NCBI GenBank assembly: GCA_002771615.1 | Contig: PCSD01000001.1 | Location: 1-16,638 of the forward strand | Length of the DNA stretch: 16,638 nucleotides | Reading direction: 5' to 3' | Origin: Candidatus Falkowbacteria bacterium CG23_combo_of_CG06-09_8_20_14_all_49_15 | GTDB lineage: Bacteria; Patescibacteriota; Patescibacteriia; Patescibacteriales; UM-FILTER-48-10 | Shown: piece by piece, positions 7,528 to 14,388 of the stretch | Layout: each line of letters begins with the position of its first letter | Position numbering within the stretch: position 1 is the first letter of the stretch | Notes under the pieces: model-generated | Databases searched by the model: none | What the model was told of the DNA's origin: nothing | The model's input: the letters and a program-made list of their open reading frames with translations, nothing else | Translations under genes and position numbers: made by a program

Positions 7528-7558
7528 AAATTAATTGTGAATTGAAAATTCGTAAATT
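7528..7558. repeat. Right arm of inverted repeat around four-helix-bundle gene
   Basis: This 31-nt arm complements the left arm at 7093-7130: 30 of 31 bases pair once the 7-nt insertion on the left is looped out. It ends 18 bases before the next start codon. A transcript covering both arms could form a long stem with the whole ORF in its loop. Confidence 0.85.
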
Positions 7559-7567
7559 GAAAATTTT
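7546..7567. repeat. 22-bp direct repeat, copy 1 (before deacetylase gene)
   Basis: This segment (AAATTCGTAAATT followed by GAAAATTTT) overlaps the right arm of the inverted repeat and recurs at 8445-8466 with 21 of 22 bases identical and in the same orientation. The two copies bracket the deacetylase gene and its tandem repeat. Confidence 0.7.
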
Positions 7568-7576
7568 TAATATAAC

Positions 7577-8371
7577 ATGAAAAAAATAATAATTTATCCC
7601 TTTTGCAAAATTTTTGATTCGCTAATCCGCGCGAAAGCCTTTCCCATTCTGCTTTACCACAGCATCAGCGATACGCCGTCGCGTTTGGCCGTGCCGGTCA
7701 ATGATTTCGCGGCGCAGATTGATTGGTTGGCCGGGCAGGGCTATAAGACGATTAGTCCGGCTGATTTGCTGACGGATAATGTTGACGGGGAAAAGCGCGT
7801 GCTCATCACTTTTGACGACGGCTTTCAGGATAATCTGGCTAATGGCTTGCCAATACTGGAACAGCACGGTTTTACGGCTACCGTTTTTTCCAGCACCGAT
7901 TATATCGGGCAAAGCAGTTCATTCTGCCACGCGCCGGGCGATCGGGAATTCAAGATGTTAAGCGCGGCTGAGCTTGGGGAATTAAAAAGAAATAATTGGA
8001 CGATCGCGAGCCATTTCGCGAGCCACCGTGATCTGGACGAATTAAGCGCGGCGGAGATCAGGGAAGAATACGAACGGGCCAGCGCGGCTCTGGCAGAAAT
8101 TACGGGCGAGCTAACGGTCGGCGCTATTGTATCTTATCCGCATAACCGTTATAATGGACAAGTGATTGAATTTTTAAAGCAAGCCGGAGTACGGCTCGCT
8201 TTTTCCGGCCGAATTGGTTTTTTTGCGCCTGGTGATGATGCGTATCAGATTCCGCGCGTGGAAATTGACCGGACGGTAAATTTAGGCAAATTCAAATTAT
8301 TCTTGTCGCCAAGCTATAGTTGGCTGAAGAGGAAAGTTTATCAGAGAGAAGTGAAAACCGTAGCCGCGTAA
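7577..8371 (+). CDS. NodB-type polysaccharide deacetylase (CE4)
   Basis: This is a 264-residue CE4 deacetylase, expected to remove N- or O-acetyl groups from a polysaccharide with a divalent metal. ILLYHSI (24-30) is the usual entry strand, LITFDDGF (76-83) is motif 1 with the catalytic base and metal-binding Asp, SHFASH (145-150) is motif 2 with the H-x3-H metal ligands, SYPHNRYN (186-193) replaces the usual YPxG.Y of motif 3, and IPRVEID (around 230) is the late motif. It has all core residues for activity, unlike the more diverged deacetylase at 4093-5037. The N-terminus is weakly hydrophobic but not a clear signal peptide. Its last five codons and stop form part of a 29-bp unit that is repeated twice more downstream. 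Confidence 0.9.
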   Translation: MKKIIIYPFCKIFDSLIRAKAFPILLYHSISDTPSRLAVPVNDFAAQIDWLAGQGYKTISPADLLTDNVDGEKRVLITFDDGFQDNLANGLPILEQHGFTATVFSSTDYIGQSSSFCHAPGDREFKMLSAAELGELKRNNWTIASHFASHRDLDELSAAEIREEYERASAALAEITGELTVGAIVSYPHNRYNGQVIEFLKQAGVRLAFSGRIGFFAPGDDAYQIPRVEIDRTVNLGKFKLFLSPSYSWLKRKVYQREVKTVAA

Positions 8372-8441
8372 TATTTTGCGCGGAAACCGTAGCCGCGTAA
8401 TATTTTGCGCGGAAACCGTAGCCGCGTAATATTTTGCGCGG
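8355..8441. repeat. Three perfect tandem copies of a 29-bp hairpin unit
   Basis: The copies lie at 8355-8383, 8384-8412 and 8413-8441 with no spacers and no differences. The first contains the last codons and TAA stop (8369-8371) of the deacetylase gene. Each unit holds CCGCGTAA-TATT-TTGCGCGG, which folds into an 8-bp stem with one G-U pair and a 4-nt loop. The array may act as a transcript-end stabiliser or attenuator, or be a slippage-prone microrepeat. It is not a CRISPR array because there are no spacers. Confidence 0.9.
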
Positions 8442-8444
8442 AAT

Positions 8445-8466
8445 AAATTCGTAAATTAAAAATTTT
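8445..8466. repeat. 22-bp direct repeat, copy 2 (after deacetylase gene)
   Basis: It matches 7546-7567 at 21 of 22 positions in direct orientation, but here no complementary arm and no four-helix-bundle gene is present. It may be the remnant of a second unit of the same family, or a site where recombination could swap the deacetylase gene. The remaining bases up to 8494 hold nothing else recognisable. Confidence 0.7.
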
Positions 8467-8494
8467 CCTGAACGTTTCTGACGAAAAATAATAT

Positions 8495-9658
8495 ATGATT
8501 ATTGATAAAATCAGTTCCCGCGGGAAATTTATCGTTCTGGCTTTAATGGTTTTGATAGTCGCGCGGCTCGCAATCGTAATTTTAACGATCAATAATGTTC
8601 CACCGACCGACCAGATGGCGAGCGGCGCCTGGTTTTTCAACGGCGGAGACGGGGACGGCTATTTCGCGTCAGCTAAAGCTTTCCTCAACTGGGAATTCAT
8701 TTCGGGCGGCCAGCCGATTGGCTTGGCGCTTTTTTACGCGCCGCTTATTTTCCTGACTGGCGCGGAAGCGTTAAGCGAAATAATCATTTTAATGACAATT
8801 GTTTACGCGGTGCTTTTCAATATTCTGGCCACTATTCTCTGTTATATTCTGGCAAAAAAGTTTTTGGCCAGCGCGGCCAAGGCGTTGGCCGTCGCGGCGG
8901 TTTTCCAGATTTATCCTTATTTTTTTTACGGATTTTTTTATTTTTTCGGCGGTTCATCCGAGACCATGGCCCGTTTCCTGTATAGCCGCTTCCTGCATCT
9001 CCAGTTCCTGTATATCGGTTCGGACGCCTTAGCCATGCTCTTGACTTTAGGGTCGCTTCTTGTTTTATTTAAAGTAGCCGGGCAAAAAAGCGCCGGAGCA
9101 AAAAATCCGCTGATTTTGGGTATTTTGACCGGCTGGGCCGTGATTACGCGCCTGCAGAATATCATTTTATTGCCGGTTTATGCTGTGATTTTGCTTTGGC
9201 AGAAACAATATCGCGCGCTCATTTTTTATTCAATTGGCGCTCTGCCTTTTGGTCTTTTGCAGGCCTACGCGAATTGGGCCGCGAATGGTTCGGTTTTTAG
9301 CACGGCTTACGGCGCGGATACGCCGGTCGGGCAGGTCGCTCCGGTGTTTAGTTTTTTACACCCGTTGCGTTTGATCACTTATCCCTTGAAGTATAACCCC
9401 TGGCTGTTTCTGCCTTTGGTCATAATGATCATATTACTTATTATCGGCACTGGGCAAGCGATCAAACAGCACGGTCAGTCAGCCATCATCTTGTCCCTTT
9501 ATTGTTATGGTATGATTGGTTTCTTGCTTCTCCTCTGGCCTTCCTATATGAATCCGCGCTATTTTTTGCCGGTAATCCCTATTTTATTTATATATTTTTT
9601 TGTTAGTTTGGCATGGATAATATCCTTTTCAATAAAATATGGAAGAGCAACAAATTAA
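8495..9658 (+). CDS. Multi-pass GT-C-type membrane glycosyltransferase
   Basis: This is a 387-residue integral membrane protein with roughly ten hydrophobic segments. After TM1 (about 12-32) comes an extracytoplasmic loop with GGDGDGYFASAKAFL (50-64), whose acidic DGD matches the catalytic-loop aspartates of GT-C enzymes (GT39/PMT_2-like), followed by GQPIGLALFY and several membrane helices. The C-terminus NPRYFLPVIPILFIYFF is typical of the same group. Such enzymes use polyprenyl-phosphate-linked sugars on the outer face of the membrane. The next gene, a GT2 polyprenyl-phosphate sugar synthase, overlaps its end by 20 bp, and a GtrA-type gene lies four genes on, so the three probably form a Gtr-like sugar-decoration module. 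The acceptor is unknown. Confidence 0.8.
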   Translation: MIIDKISSRGKFIVLALMVLIVARLAIVILTINNVPPTDQMASGAWFFNGGDGDGYFASAKAFLNWEFISGGQPIGLALFYAPLIFLTGAEALSEIIILMTIVYAVLFNILATILCYILAKKFLASAAKALAVAAVFQIYPYFFYGFFYFFGGSSETMARFLYSRFLHLQFLYIGSDALAMLLTLGSLLVLFKVAGQKSAGAKNPLILGILTGWAVITRLQNIILLPVYAVILLWQKQYRALIFYSIGALPFGLLQAYANWAANGSVFSTAYGADTPVGQVAPVFSFLHPLRLITYPLKYNPWLFLPLVIMIILLIIGTGQAIKQHGQSAIILSLYCYGMIGFLLLLWPSYMNPRYFLPVIPILFIYFFVSLAWIISFSIKYGRATN

Positions 9659-10502
9659 ATATAGTGTAATTATCCCTGTTTATAACGAAGAAAAAGCTAT
9701 TACTGACACCATTAATAAATGTCAGCAGGTTATGGCTGGTTTAGATAGTCAATATGAAATAATCGTGGTTGATGATGGCTCAAGCGACGGTACAAATACG
9801 ATCTTAAAAAAAATGAGTGGCCTAAAATTTATAGAAAATCCTTACAATCTTGGCTATGGCGCTTCTCTGAAAAAAGGGATACGCGTCGCCCGCGGCGAAT
9901 GGATAATCATCACTGACGCTGATGGCACTTATCCGCTGGACAAAATCACAGAATTAATTTCTTATGTGCCGCGCTATGATATGGTGGTCGGCGCGCGTGA
10001 AACTAAAAACGATTTTGCCCTGAGAAAACCGGCTAAATGGTTGCTGGTTCAATTGGCTGGTTGGTTGGCGGGCCGGAAAATTCCGGATTTAAATTCAGGC
10101 TTACGGATTTTTAGAAAGTCAATCGCTTTGGAGTTTTTTTATCTTTTTCCATCCGGTTTTTCTTTTACCACCACGATTACTTTGGCTTGTCTGACTCATG
10201 ATTACACCATCAAGTACGTTGATATACCTTATTATAAGCGGATCGGCAGTTCCGGCATCAGGCCCAGGCATTTTTTTGATTTTATGGGCCTGATTTTCAA
10301 GATTTTATTGTATTTCCGCCCGGTGCGCATGCTTTCGCCCTTGGCTTTGGCGGCGCTTTCGATCGGCCTGGCGCGGCTTATACGCGATATCGTCGTGGTG
10401 GGCTACATCGGCTCCTTGTCCCTAATTTTCATCTTCGCCTCGTTTTTGATTTTCATTTTGGCTTTTATGGCGGAAGCAATTATTAAAACCAGGAAGATAT
10501 GA
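9639..10502 (+). CDS. GT2 polyprenyl-phosphate sugar synthase (DPM1/ArnC-like)
   Basis: This is a 287-residue GT-A glycosyltransferase with a membrane tail. YSVIIPVYNEEKAI (8-21) is the first strand, VVDDGSSDGT (43-52) the nucleotide-binding motif, TDADGTYP (92-99) the metal-binding DxD, and PDLNSGLRIFRK (149-160) the signature of dolichyl/undecaprenyl-phosphate sugar synthases. Two hydrophobic segments (about 228-246 and 255-278) anchor it. It should transfer a sugar from a nucleotide donor to undecaprenyl phosphate at the inner face. It overlaps the GT-C gene by 20 bp and the next methyltransferase by 4 bp (ATGA), so translation is probably coupled. A paralogue lies at 15655-16542. The first 200 bases are clearly AT-richer than the rest. 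Confidence 0.92.
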   Translation: MEEQQIKYSVIIPVYNEEKAITDTINKCQQVMAGLDSQYEIIVVDDGSSDGTNTILKKMSGLKFIENPYNLGYGASLKKGIRVARGEWIIITDADGTYPLDKITELISYVPRYDMVVGARETKNDFALRKPAKWLLVQLAGWLAGRKIPDLNSGLRIFRKSIALEFFYLFPSGFSFTTTITLACLTHDYTIKYVDIPYYKRIGSSGIRPRHFFDFMGLIFKILLYFRPVRMLSPLALAALSIGLARLIRDIVVVGYIGSLSLIFIFASFLIFILAFMAEAIIKTRKI

Positions 10503-11080
10503 AAAATGACAACCAGCTGAACGGCCTGCTTTCGCCTTTAATGCAGAGAATCAGGATCAAAAAAACTCTGCCTTTCCTGCGCGGGCCGAACGTGCTTGAT
10601 ATCGGGTCGTCCAACGGCGAGCTAATCCCGTATCTGCCGGCGGACATTAATTATTTCGGCGTTGAGGGCGATTCAGCGTATTATGAAAAAGCAAAAGCGC
10701 TTTTCCCGGATCGGACCTTTTTTAATTTTTATATTGACTATACGACCGTTGACAAGCTGGTTGTCCCGCCGATCGATACGGTGGTTATGGCCGCGGTTTT
10801 GGAGCATCTCGATAATCCCGAAAATACGCTTATCGCTCTGAAGGCGCACCTGGCGCCGCGCGGCCGGATCATTATTACGACTCCCAATAAGACAGCCGAG
10901 AAGATTCTGCGTTGGGGGGCTAAATGGCGCTTGTTTTCAAGCGAACGAGATGAACATAAAAGAAATTTTTCCAAAAAAGACCTGTATAATATAGCTAGCT
11001 CCGCCGGTTATAAAATATTTTTTTACGCCCGTTTTGAATTCGGTTTAAATAATTTGGCAGTCATGAAAAAAAATGATTAA
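10499..11080 (+). CDS. Small class I SAM methyltransferase
   Basis: This is a 193-residue methyltransferase of the Methyltransf_11/23 type. NVLDIGSSNGEL (31-42) is motif I, YFGVEGD (52-58) supplies the acidic ribose-binding residue, AAVLEHLDNPE (98-108) is motif IV, and GRIIITTPN (122-130) the following strand. The ATG overlaps the upstream stop as ATGA, and AGGA at 10491-10494 is the only Shine-Dalgarno-like sequence near any start in the window, though it is rather close. It overlaps the next gene by 8 bp. As two methyltransferases follow the GT-C/GT2 pair in tandem, the sugar attached by that pair may be methylated. The methylated position cannot be inferred. Confidence 0.85.
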   Translation: MKNDNQLNGLLSPLMQRIRIKKTLPFLRGPNVLDIGSSNGELIPYLPADINYFGVEGDSAYYEKAKALFPDRTFFNFYIDYTTVDKLVVPPIDTVVMAAVLEHLDNPENTLIALKAHLAPRGRIIITTPNKTAEKILRWGAKWRLFSSERDEHKRNFSKKDLYNIASSAGYKIFFYARFEFGLNNLAVMKKND

Positions 11081-11840
11081 TAGTGAAAAAGACCAGGAGC
11101 TGTTTGACCGGATCGCGGCCGGTTATTCCCGGAAAGACGCTTATCCGCCTTCGGCCGGACCGCGTCGCGCCCAGCTTTTCACTGTTTTGGCGCCGCTTTT
11201 GAAAAGCCGGGGTCGCTTTTCCGCCATTCTAGAACTGGGCTGCGGCGTTGGCGCGCCAGCCCGCTACCTGGCCGGCCGGTACGGCTTTTATTACGGCGTT
11301 GATTATTCCCGGGAACTGATCGCTTTGGCGGAAAAAACGCACCAAGGGAATAATATCCGTTTTTTCGCCGCTGATATTAAGAAAATAGGGGATCTGCCGT
11401 TTGATCTTAACAGCATCAATCTGGTTTTATTTGTCGGCGTTCTTCATCATATGGCCGGCTTGCCTGATTTTTTAAATAATTTGCCGGTCCAATTCCGGCC
11501 CGGCACGGACTTCGTTTTTATCGAGCCGAACGGCGCCAATCCTTTTTTCCAGCTATTGCGCCTGATTAGGAAAAAAATCGACAAGAATTATTCGGTTGAC
11601 CAGGTATTCTTTAAAAAGTCCGAATTGGCCGGCCTGTTATCTACGGCCGGTTTTAAAGAGGCCGTAATCGCTGGCCAGGGAGTTTTCAGCCCGCCTTTCG
11701 CCCAAGTCATATTAAGGCCGGAATGGCTATTCGGTCCGCTAAGCCGCCTGGCCGTGCTCGTTGACGGATTTATTTACCGCGCTTTCGCCCCTTATCTTAA
11801 TATCATAAGCTGGAACCTGATCGTCCGCGCGAAAAATTGA
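11073..11840 (+). CDS. Class I SAM methyltransferase
   Basis: This is a 255-residue methyltransferase. The N-terminus FDRIAAGYSRKD (11-22) is the common helix before the core, ILELGCGVGAPARYLA (52-67) is motif I, YGVDYSRELI (74-83) motif II, and LFVGVLHHM (119-127) motif IV, where HH replaces the more usual EH. The C-terminal third (FVFIEPNGANPFF and beyond) is typical of a lipid- or sugar-methylating subfamily with a hydrophobic tail and may touch the membrane. It starts within the preceding methyltransferase gene (8-bp overlap) and ends 2 bp before the GtrA-type frame, so it sits in the most tightly packed part of the cluster. The substrate is unknown. Confidence 0.85.
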   Translation: MINSEKDQELFDRIAAGYSRKDAYPPSAGPRRAQLFTVLAPLLKSRGRFSAILELGCGVGAPARYLAGRYGFYYGVDYSRELIALAEKTHQGNNIRFFAADIKKIGDLPFDLNSINLVLFVGVLHHMAGLPDFLNNLPVQFRPGTDFVFIEPNGANPFFQLLRLIRKKIDKNYSVDQVFFKKSELAGLLSTAGFKEAVIAGQGVFSPPFAQVILRPEWLFGPLSRLAVLVDGFIYRAFAPYLNIISWNLIVRAKN

Positions 11841-11842
11841 CT

Positions 11843-12219
11843 ATGCTGAAAGAATTAATGAAATATGGCGTTATTACGGTTTTGGGCTACGCCTTTATTT
11901 TTTCCGCCACAGCTTTTTGGTCGAAATTATTGGCCTGGATTCGCGTGCCGGCTATTTCGCGGTTTTAAGCTTGACTTATCTCGGTCTTTATTTTGCCCAT
12001 ACCAAAATAGTCTTTAAAAGCGAGTTCAGCCGGGAAAAGCTCGCGCGGTATGTTGGGACATTAGCCGCGTTTTGGGCTTTTAATAACCTCTTTTATCATA
12101 TTATGATCGTGAATTTTAAGCTGAATTACCTTGCCGCAATTTTGGTCAACACCTTTGCTTTCGGTTTTTTACGTTTTTATATCCAGCGGAATTTTGTTTT
12201 TAAGAAGCGAATGACATGA
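11843..12219 (+). pseudogene. GtrA-family flippase gene with an apparent -1 frameshift
   Basis: Two overlapping frames together make one GtrA protein. ATG 11843, 2 bp after the upstream stop, opens KELMKYGVITVLGYAFIF, the typical GtrA first membrane helix, but that frame stops at 11966-11968. The remaining three helices continue in another frame from about 11917, ending FVFKKRMT at 12219. Adding one T to the T5 run at 11914-11918 joins the frames into a 125-residue protein, the normal GtrA length. Options are a real inactivating deletion, a sequencing or assembly error, or -1 ribosomal slippage on the T run. GtrA proteins flip polyprenyl-phosphate sugars across the membrane, so a broken gene would leave the upstream GT2/GT-C pair without its own flippase. 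A second, intact GtrA gene lies at 13996-14388. Confidence 0.7.
11917..12219 (+). CDS. C-terminal GtrA-type reading frame as it stands
   Basis: Read without correction, this frame encodes 100 residues from a TTG codon: VEIIGLDSRAGY, then membrane helices around YFAVLSLTYLGLYFAH, AAFWAFNNLFYHIMIV and LAAILVNTFAFGFLRFY. It lacks the first GtrA helix, which is encoded in the overlapping frame from 11843. The TTG is very unlikely to be a true start. It overlaps the next gene by 4 bp. Confidence 0.6.
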   Translation: MVEIIGLDSRAGYFAVLSLTYLGLYFAHTKIVFKSEFSREKLARYVGTLAAFWAFNNLFYHIMIVNFKLNYLAAILVNTFAFGFLRFYIQRNFVFKKRMT

Positions 12220-13343
12220 AAATATTATTTTTTGTCCATCGTTTGGATGGGACGGACGGCTGGAGCCGCTACGGCCGGGACTTGGCCGGGGAAATCGGAC
12301 GGCAGGGGCATGAAGTCCTGTGTCTGGTCCATAAAAAGACCGGGTCGTCCGAATTCAAAGAGAAAGACGTTTTGGGCCAGCCCCTGGGCTACATCGCGAA
12401 TCCGTTGGCCGCGTATAAACTGGCTCGGCGTATTCGTTTGGTGGTAAAAGAATTTGATCCGGATATTGTTCATTTTATTGTTGAGCCCTATGCCACTGTT
12501 TTGCCGTTTCTGCGGCTTGTTCACGCCAAAGCCATTTTGACCATTCACGGCACTTACGCTGTGGCGCCGCTTTTATTTTTTGGCCTGAAACGGAGATTGG
12601 CTTTTGGCCTCGCCCGGGTGTATTATTATAAGGTAAATAAGGTAATCAGTGTCAGTGAATATACAAGAAAACACGCCTTGAAATATTTTCCGAGTTTAGC
12701 GGAAAAAATTACGGTGATCACGAACGGGGTAAACTTGGAAAATTTTTCCGCTGTTGCTTTGGAAAAAACGCGTAACAGCCCGGTGAAAAATATCCTGTTC
12801 GTAGGCACGATCCGGCCGCGCAAAGGAATTCTGGAAGCGATCGCGGCGCTTGATTATTACGCGAAGCATTATAATCAGGACTTTGTATATAATATTATCG
12901 GTGATTACGAAGCGGACCAGGATTATTATCAGGCCGTTAAAGCGAAGATCGCGGAAGCCGGCTTAGTGGACAGGATATTTTTCCGCGGCCGGGTGAGCGA
13001 AGCGGAATTGGCTAAATATTATCAAGAAGCCGATCTGTTTTTAATGCTTCCGCGAAACGACGGGATCGCGTTCGAGGGTTTCGGCCTGGTCTATCTTGAA
13101 GCGAACGCTTACGGCGCGCCCTGTGTCGGCGCTATCGGGAGCGGCGCGGCCGAGGCGATCGCGGACGGCCGGACAGGATATTCGGTTGAGCCAGGCGATT
13201 ACTCCAAAGCGGCGGAAAAAATTGATCTGGTTTTGAACAAAAAAACGATCCAGCGCCAGGCTTGCCTGGATTGGGCCGCGGAAAATGATATTAAGAACAA
13301 AGTAGAAGAAATTTTGGCGCTTTATCAAAGCCAGTTTGGTTGA
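12216..13343 (+). CDS. GT4-type glycosyltransferase
   Basis: This is a 375-residue GT-B glycosyltransferase with textbook motifs. The N-terminal domain has TIHGTY (109-114) and ISVSEYTRKH (144-153); the interdomain segment is ITNGVNLENF (168-177); the donor domain starts at LFVGTIRPRKGI (194-205) and carries FEGFGLVYLEA (286-296) with a complete E-x7-E pair (E287, E295). AEAIADGRTG (312-321) is the usual final loop. It probably extends the lipid-linked glycan at the inner membrane face. It overlaps the frameshifted GtrA gene by 4 bp and is followed 10 bp later by a methyltransferase. Composition is GC-rich (38 G/C of 60 at 13081-13140), close to the cluster's main style. Confidence 0.93.
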   Translation: MKILFFVHRLDGTDGWSRYGRDLAGEIGRQGHEVLCLVHKKTGSSEFKEKDVLGQPLGYIANPLAAYKLARRIRLVVKEFDPDIVHFIVEPYATVLPFLRLVHAKAILTIHGTYAVAPLLFFGLKRRLAFGLARVYYYKVNKVISVSEYTRKHALKYFPSLAEKITVITNGVNLENFSAVALEKTRNSPVKNILFVGTIRPRKGILEAIAALDYYAKHYNQDFVYNIIGDYEADQDYYQAVKAKIAEAGLVDRIFFRGRVSEAELAKYYQEADLFLMLPRNDGIAFEGFGLVYLEANAYGAPCVGAIGSGAAEAIADGRTGYSVEPGDYSKAAEKIDLVLNKKTIQRQACLDWAAENDIKNKVEEILALYQSQFG

Positions 13344-13353
13344 AAAATGATTT

Positions 13354-13992
13354 ATGATCAAAGAAATTTCCAGTCAGATGGTCAGCTATAACGAGACCCG
13401 CGAAGCCATTGATTATTGTAAAAAATATTTTCATGGCCAATTGCTGGATGTGGGCGCCGGCAACGGCAAGTATAAAGGCATGTTGTCGGGACAAACGGAC
13501 AAGTATTTTGCCGTTGACATCGCGCCTGGCCCGAATATTGATCTGGTGGCGGACATCCACAATACCGGCTTGCCCGATGCCAGCTTTGACACAATCGTTT
13601 GCACGCAAGTCATTGAACACGTGAAAAATCCTTTCCGGGTGCTTGAGGAGATAAAAAGGCTTCTCCGGCCGGGCGGGGTTTGTTTTGTTTCCGCGCCCTT
13701 TATGTATCCTTATCATCCGGATCCGAAAGATTTTTTCCGTTTTTCCGCCGAGGGTTTGCAGTCTTTTTTCGCCGAAGGGCAATACGAAATTATTTTAGTC
13801 GGCAAGTCGGGGGGATTTTTTTCTCAACTGGCCAACGCGATTAAAATATCTTTTGTTAATAAATATGAGGGATTTTCGGCCTTGAATGGAAAAATTTTTG
13901 GCCGGTTGATCCGTTTATTAAATTATATTGATCGTTTTTATCGGTCGGAAAGAATTTATTGCAGCTCTTTCGTTCTGGTGAAAAAAAACTGA
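13354..13992 (+). CDS. Class I SAM methyltransferase
   Basis: This is a 212-residue Methyltransf_11-type protein. LLDVGAGNGKYKGML (30-44) is motif I, YFAVDIAPGPNIDLVADI (51-68) holds motif II and the adenine-binding acid, CTQVIEHVKNP (83-93) is motif IV, and LLRPGGVCFVSAP (103-115) the next strand. The segment FMYPYHPDPKDFFRFS (116-131) is very common in methyltransferases of O-antigen and capsule regions and forms a His/Asp-rich acceptor site. It is the fifth methyltransferase of the cluster, 10 bp after a GT4 gene and 3 bp before a GtrA gene. Composition drifts from GC-rich to AT-rich in its last 60 codons. Confidence 0.9.
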   Translation: MIKEISSQMVSYNETREAIDYCKKYFHGQLLDVGAGNGKYKGMLSGQTDKYFAVDIAPGPNIDLVADIHNTGLPDASFDTIVCTQVIEHVKNPFRVLEEIKRLLRPGGVCFVSAPFMYPYHPDPKDFFRFSAEGLQSFFAEGQYEIILVGKSGGFFSQLANAIKISFVNKYEGFSALNGKIFGRLIRLLNYIDRFYRSERIYCSSFVLVKKN

Positions 13993-13995
13993 TTT

Positions 13996-14388
13996 ATGTA
14001 TAAGAAGATATTTTTATCATTGAAAGGTTTTGAAAGATATTTATTAGTCACCCTGCTGGGAGTGGCGGTGATTTATTTTGTGAATATATTGGGCGTGGAC
14101 CTGCTTGGCTTTTCGGCGCCTTTGGTTTATTTTTTTTCCACACTGATCAATTTTACCATTGCGTATTTTCTTTATTTGAAAATATTTCAGAGCCAAGCGA
14201 ACAGGGCCAATTTGGCCAAATATTTGATTAATTTACTTGTTTTTTTTGTTATAATGAATATTTTGTTCAATATTTTTGTTGCCTATTACCACTTGCATTA
14301 TTTATTGGCAATTTCTCTTAATTTTGTTATATTTCCGTTGTTGAAGTTTTTTAGTTATAAGTATTTGGTGTTTAATAAAGAAACATAA
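13996..14388 (+). CDS. GtrA-family membrane protein (putative polyprenyl-phosphate sugar flippase)
   Basis: This is a 130-residue protein of the GtrA family with four membrane helices: about 15-36 (YLLVTLLGVAVIYFVNILGV), 43-62, 76-98 (INLLVFFVIMNILFNIFVAY) and 103-122, ending with the usual KYLVFN. GtrA members are thought to move undecaprenyl-phosphate sugars to the outer face for a GT-C transferase. It is very AT-rich (8 G/C of 60 at 14221-14280), unlike most of the cluster, which suggests a separate origin. It lies 3 bp after a methyltransferase. Its stop codon is inside the left arm of the large palindrome that follows. It may supply the activity lost from the frameshifted GtrA gene, or serve the GT2 enzyme at 15655-16542. 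Confidence 0.88.
   Translation: MYKKIFLSLKGFERYLLVTLLGVAVIYFVNILGVDLLGFSAPLVYFFSTLINFTIAYFLYLKIFQSQANRANLAKYLINLLVFFVIMNILFNIFVAYYHLHYLLAISLNFVIFPLLKFFSYKYLVFNKET

Larger units (their letters stand above)
7093..7558 (+). mobile_element. Candidate mobile unit: four-helix-bundle ORF between inverted repeats
   Basis: This 466-bp unit consists of a 38-nt left arm, the four-helix-bundle gene, and a 31-nt right arm complementary to the left. It sits between two glycan genes without disturbing either and shares no evident pathway with them. The unit looks like the intervening sequences of some bacterial 23S rRNAs, where a homologous four-helix-bundle ORF also lies on top of a stem made by complementary ends. 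No target-site duplication or transposase can be seen, so mobility is inferred only from structure. Confidence 0.5.

Noticed and set aside
8355..8441. CRISPR array, because 29 bp is a common CRISPR repeat length
   Set aside because: The three copies abut directly with no spacers and the first is part of a coding sequence.
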